Source of the DNA: CAYPTY01 sp965659005
GTDB taxonomy: Bacteria; Bacteroidota; Rhodothermia; Balneolales; Balneolaceae
DNA length: 46,070 nucleotides
Direction of reading: 5' to 3'
Assembly: GCA_965659005.1 (NCBI GenBank)
Contig: CBFHVG010000061.1
Location: 1 to 46,070, forward strand
How positions within the stretch are numbered: the first letter of the stretch is position 1; the number at the start of each line of letters is the position of its first letter. Both the position numbers and the translations under genes were made by a program. The notes beneath the pieces are model-generated. The model searched no databases and was not told where the DNA came from. It saw only the letters and a list, made by a program, of their open reading frames with translations. Positions 42,920-46,070 of the stretch are shown here, one piece after another.

Positions 42920-43978
42920 ATGGCCAAACGGAATAGCCTCGATATCTTTAATCAACTACAGGCTGAATTAAAATCACCTCAAACTAAACCGATTTATTTC
43001 TTATTCGGCGAAGAAGAGTTTTTTCTTGATCAGCTGCAGGAAACTGTGCACGGAATTCTTCCGCCAGATCAGAAAGATTTTAATTTTGATCAATTATATG
43101 GTCAGGATATTAATCCGGCCAGGGCTTTATCTATTGCTCGTTCATTTCCGATGATGGCTGAAAAGCGAATACTATTGATTCGTAATTTTCTTCAGATCTC
43201 AAAAGGAGCTGGGGATACTCAGTCAGGGCATATCAATGATTTTCTGGCTTACTTCGATCAGCCGAACCCTTCTTGCTTGCTTGTCATGATAGATACTGGA
43301 AAACCGCCTGGAAATACCAAGTTTGGAAAGGGTGTATCTAAGCATGCCAATGTAGGTTATCATGAATTTCAGCCACTTGCCGATTATTTGTTGCCAGATT
43401 GGGTCATTGATTGGACGAGAACTAAACATTCCAAACATATTGATGCTTCCGCAGCTCAAATGTTAGCTCAGTTTGTAGGCAACAGTCTTCAATTACTGTC
43501 TGTAGAAATAGACAAAGTGTGCACTTTTGTGGACACTCGAGATCAGGTAACCGAAGCGGATGTAAAAAAAATAATTGGTACATATCGCGAATTTTCGGCT
43601 ATGGAGCTCAAAGAAGCCATTATGAAGCGAAATCTTGAGAAGAGCCTCTTTATCTCGGAACAGATATTGCAACATACAAAGGGAGACACGGGAGAATTGA
43701 TTCGTACCGTGGGGTTCTTTTACAGTGTGTTCGTCAATATCTGGCAAATTCGAAGATTGATGGAGAAGGGAATGCCTAAAGCACAAGTTCAGTCTCAATT
43801 AGGTGTACGCAGCGATTGGTACTTTAACAAGCTTTGGCAAGATTCATCTCAGTTCCATCTGGCTGAAATGCCACGCATTTTTGAAGCCTTACTTGATGCA
43901 GACAGATCCCTGAAAGGATTTTCAACACTAGACCCCACCTCGATTTTATTTCTCCTTGTGAAGCGGATTCACGGTTAA
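42920..43978 (+). CDS. holA: DNA polymerase III delta subunit
   Basis: 352 residues, the standard HolA length. The N-terminal AAA+-like fold begins KPIYFLFGEEEFFLDQLQ, followed by RILLIRNFLQISKG, FVGNSLQLLSVEIDKVCTFV and the C-terminal collar domain. As in other delta subunits there is no functional Walker A site. It opens the sliding clamp as part of the clamp loader. It diverges from the GH2 gene, with an 84-base gap between them. Confidence 0.92.
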   Translation: MAKRNSLDIFNQLQAELKSPQTKPIYFLFGEEEFFLDQLQETVHGILPPDQKDFNFDQLYGQDINPARALSIARSFPMMAEKRILLIRNFLQISKGAGDTQSGHINDFLAYFDQPNPSCLLVMIDTGKPPGNTKFGKGVSKHANVGYHEFQPLADYLLPDWVIDWTRTKHSKHIDASAAQMLAQFVGNSLQLLSVEIDKVCTFVDTRDQVTEADVKKIIGTYREFSAMELKEAIMKRNLEKSLFISEQILQHTKGDTGELIRTVGFFYSVFVNIWQIRRLMEKGMPKAQVQSQLGVRSDWYFNKLWQDSSQFHLAEMPRIFEALLDADRSLKGFSTLDPTSILFLLVKRIHG

Positions 43979-44035
43979 GCAAAGTAGCCGGGAATCTCGG
44001 CTCACTAACCTTAACCAAACATCCGGAGAAATATC

Positions 44036-44638
44036 ATGCTTCAGCCAGCACTTTACGCTTCCTACAGTGATGAAGACCTAATGGAATTTGTTCAAACCGA
44101 CGACCATCAGGCATTCAGTGAACTTGTAACTCGCTACAATGATCGATTACATAACTTCCTTTACAGGTATACTAAGAATCATGAAGATTGTGAGGATCTG
44201 GTTCAGGAGACCTTCTTCAGAGTGTATAAAAGTAAGCACTCATATACCCGCATAGCTCGCTTCTCTACCTGGATGTACACAATTGCTATAAACCTGGCGA
44301 AGAGTCTTTACAAGAAGAATAAACGCATGCAAACAACATCTATTCATAAAGATGAGAGTGATCCGAACGACAGAGAGTTTGTACTGGAAGCTAAGACCAA
44401 AAGTGTAGATGATCTTGCACATCAGAAATTCTGCCTTGAACGACTGGAAAAAGTATTAATGAAAGTATCCATTGAATTCAGAGAAGTAGTAATAATGCGT
44501 GATTTCCAGCAAATGACCTACGAAGAGATCGTTGAAATTACAGGATTGCCAATGGGAACGGTTAAATCACGTATTAATCGTGGTCGATCTCAAATCCAGG
44601 CATTCATGAAAGAATATGTGAAAGCGGGAACCAGCTGA
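44036..44638 (+). CDS. ECF (sigma-70 family, group IV) RNA polymerase sigma factor
   Basis: 200 residues. Region 2 (about 21-90) contains NDRLHNFLYRYTKNHEDCEDLVQETFFRVY and ARFSTWMYTIAINLAKS; region 4 (about 145-195) contains FREVVIMRDFQQMTYEEIVEITG followed by GTVKSRINRGRSQIQ. Regions 1.1 and 3 are absent, as expected for ECF factors. GGAG upstream supports the start. A 65-residue protein follows, in the usual anti-sigma position. The target regulon is unknown. Confidence 0.92.
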   Translation: MLQPALYASYSDEDLMEFVQTDDHQAFSELVTRYNDRLHNFLYRYTKNHEDCEDLVQETFFRVYKSKHSYTRIARFSTWMYTIAINLAKSLYKKNKRMQTTSIHKDESDPNDREFVLEAKTKSVDDLAHQKFCLERLEKVLMKVSIEFREVVIMRDFQQMTYEEIVEITGLPMGTVKSRINRGRSQIQAFMKEYVKAGTS

Positions 44639-44682
44639 ACTTATTGAAGTAGAAATAATCCAAATGAAAATGAAAATGGATT

Positions 44683-44880
44683 ATGGATTATATCGATACA
44701 GAATTTCATCCGATAATTGAAGATTTCATCTGCAGATATGCTGAAGGTGATCTTGATGAAACAGAATTAAGTGCTTTTCGGGATGTTATGAGTCAGCATG
44801 TTGACCTGAAGACGCTGGCTGAAACAGCAAAGGCCGGAAAGCAATGCATTGAAGAAATGTTGAGCTTTCTGGCTATTTGA
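44683..44880 (+). CDS. Small putative anti-sigma protein
   Basis: 65 residues, starting 44 bases after the ECF gene. The segment FICRYAEGDLDETELSAFRD followed by VMSQHV resembles the start of anti-sigma domains, in which a helix with a Y-x-x-GDL pattern precedes a His near a CxxC zinc site. Here the CxxC is missing and only single cysteines remain, so a zinc-free variant is more likely. There is no membrane segment; it would be cytoplasmic. Its end overlaps the convergent amylase gene by eight bases. Assignment depends mostly on position. Confidence 0.55.
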   Translation: MDYIDTEFHPIIEDFICRYAEGDLDETELSAFRDVMSQHVDLKTLAETAKAGKQCIEEMLSFLAI

Positions 44881-46070
44881 TAAGTGTCATTTTCTTCGTG
44901 ATGCTGCTATTTGATGTTTCCAATCTATAGATATAAATACCGCTGGACAAACCTGATGCATCAAACATAACTTTATGTGTACCTTGAGGATATTGGCCAT
45001 TAGCTAATGTTTGAATGAGTCGGCCAGTTATATCATATACCTTCAAAGTAAGATCAGTTGCTACTGGTAACTCAAATAGAATGTTGGTGCTAGGGTTGAA
45101 GGGGTTGGGATAGTTCTGTGAAAGATCAAATTCTCTAGGAATATGATCTTCTTCAGTTGAGAGTCCACCAACACCGGTTGCAAAGATGCTCACAGAATAA
45201 GGTTCAAGGGTACTGTTTATAATATGATACTCTGTTTCTGTGCATTGGAAATATTCTGCTGAATTGGTGCCATAAAGCACTTCGACGGCAAATGCATTTT
45301 GAGTTCCTGCTCCACATTCAGCAAATTTTTGTGAGAAAGCGATTTTATCAATGGTCTTTTGCCCTGATGAGAGATTTGATATCACATACAGGTGCCAAGG
45401 CCTGCCATTATCTTGTTCCACACCTCGTTTATAAGCGTAGATTTCAGGATCATCAACTAAACCTGATTCATATTCTCCTTGATTTAGGGCGGTGTAGTTA
45501 GTTCGAAGTTTTATTAAATCCCGATATGCTGACCACAATGAACTAGGATCCTGTTGTTGTGCTTCAATATTCTTCGAAGGAAAGTCAGAATAGGGTGCTC
45601 TCCATGGGGAAGGGTCTGTAGAAAAACCCGCACTTAATTCATCAGACCACTGTAAAGGCCTTCTTATATCTTCATCCGGTTTTACGCCTAATTGGCCAAT
45701 TTCTTCCCCATAGTAAATATAGGGAATGCCGGGAAGGGTTAAATACATTGCTGCTGCCAGTTTATTTTTTTCCACATCTCCCTCAAGTACGCTCATTAAG
45801 CGATTCTGATCATGATTAGTCAAGAAAGTACCAAATTGAAGAAATGGGTATGTGTTATACACATATTCCATTTGAGATGAAATTTGCGTCGCGCTTTCAT
45901 TAATAACAGAAGCGACTATGGCATTGGCCAAATCAAATTCGAAAGCATAATCCAGCCTATCATTGCTTATGTACTTTAAAACGGTTTCAGTTGGCTCCCA
46001 GGCCTCACCAACATTAAATGCATCAGGGTTTGCTGCTTTTGTATTCAGATTAAATTCATTCCAGAAATTC
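44873..46070 (-). CDS. GH13 alpha-amylase family protein with T9SS sorting domain (N-terminus beyond window)
   Basis: The frame is open to the right edge, giving about 399 C-terminal residues. The GH13 barrel is represented by FNVGEAWEP (catalytic general-acid Glu, region III), FGTFLTNHDQNR (region IV with the NHD) and IYYGEEIGQLG. A beta-sandwich domain follows, then a type IX secretion C-terminal domain with NYPNPFNPSTNI, LTLKVYDITGRLIQTL and SGIYIYRLETSN, ending MTLIK. It should be secreted or surface-attached and hydrolyse alpha-glucans. The missing N-terminus and regions I-II lie outside the window. Confidence 0.93.
   Translation of the reverse strand, partial: NFWNEFNLNTKAANPDAFNVGEAWEPTETVLKYISNDRLDYAFEFDLANAIVASVINESATQISSQMEYVYNTYPFLQFGTFLTNHDQNRLMSVLEGDVEKNKLAAAMYLTLPGIPYIYYGEEIGQLGVKPDEDIRRPLQWSDELSAGFSTDPSPWRAPYSDFPSKNIEAQQQDPSSLWSAYRDLIKLRTNYTALNQGEYESGLVDDPEIYAYKRGVEQDNGRPWHLYVISNLSSGQKTIDKIAFSQKFAECGAGTQNAFAVEVLYGTNSAEYFQCTETEYHIINSTLEPYSVSIFATGVGGLSTEEDHIPREFDLSQNYPNPFNPSTNILFELPVATDLTLKVYDITGRLIQTLANGQYPQGTHKVMFDASGLSSGIYIYRLETSNSSITKKMTLIK

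Noticed and set aside
43986..44002. Small hairpin AGCCG/CGGCT after holA
   Set aside because: Five-bp stem with no T-run; too weak to call a terminator.

Overview
The window is about 46 kb of low-GC (roughly 38-40% by eye), densely packed bacterial chromosome. It most resembles the FCB group (Bacteroidota and relatives), probably a Balneolota-type marine bacterium. Supporting signs are a type IX secretion C-terminal domain on an alpha-amylase (NYPNPFNPS motif), Bat/DUF58 aerotolerance-type genes, FCB-type promoters (TTG, 18-20 nt, TAnnTTTG), few strong Shine-Dalgarno sites and several TTG starts. The placement is inferred from gene style, not from a search. I found no tRNA, rRNA, CRISPR array, insertion sequence or prophage.

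Layout. 1-3749: envelope-stress genes on the minus strand (DUF58, a BatD/DUF4381-like protein, truncated BatA) with an M23 peptidase gene set between them on the plus strand. 3750-4041: a gene-poor leader with a strong terminator and a possible Trp-rich mini-ORF. 4042-9864: response regulator, RecO, an HtrA/DegP protease, a lipoprotein, an AtuA/DUF1446 protein and a renalase-like flavoprotein. 9912-14901: two ABC exporter half-transporters that look like a heterodimer with one degenerate ATP site, flanking an RNase Z-like protein with a long RGG-rich tail. 14888-16593 (minus): a translationally coupled btaB-btaA pair for betaine lipid synthesis. 16687-19773: a DUF883-like protein, prfB with its programmed +1 frameshift, coaE and fbp. 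19775-23045 (minus): a DUF192 lipoprotein and a large BNR/Asp-box beta-propeller protein.

23211-32596 is a translation and RNA-metabolism superoperon: rimP-nusA-infB-rbfA-truB-ribF, then rpsO and pnp. A terminator-like hairpin sits just before rimP and good terminators follow rpsO and pnp. An M16 peptidase and asnS (with a charged helical insertion) follow. 35424-40385: a small exported protein and a three-gene export machine (ABC, HlyD, TolC) whose ABC subunit has lost nearly all catalytic ATPase motifs. 40376-42835 (minus): a six-TM protein and a GH2 enzyme. 42920-44880: holA, an ECF sigma factor and a 65-aa putative anti-sigma protein. 44873-46070 (minus): the C-terminal part of a secreted GH13 alpha-amylase.

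Most of the window is housekeeping. The points most worth a second look are the degenerate ABC/HlyD/TolC system, the RNase Z-like protein with an altered metal motif and RGG tail between two ABC subunits, the betaine-lipid genes, and the leader and attenuator-like elements before the response regulator and before rimP.
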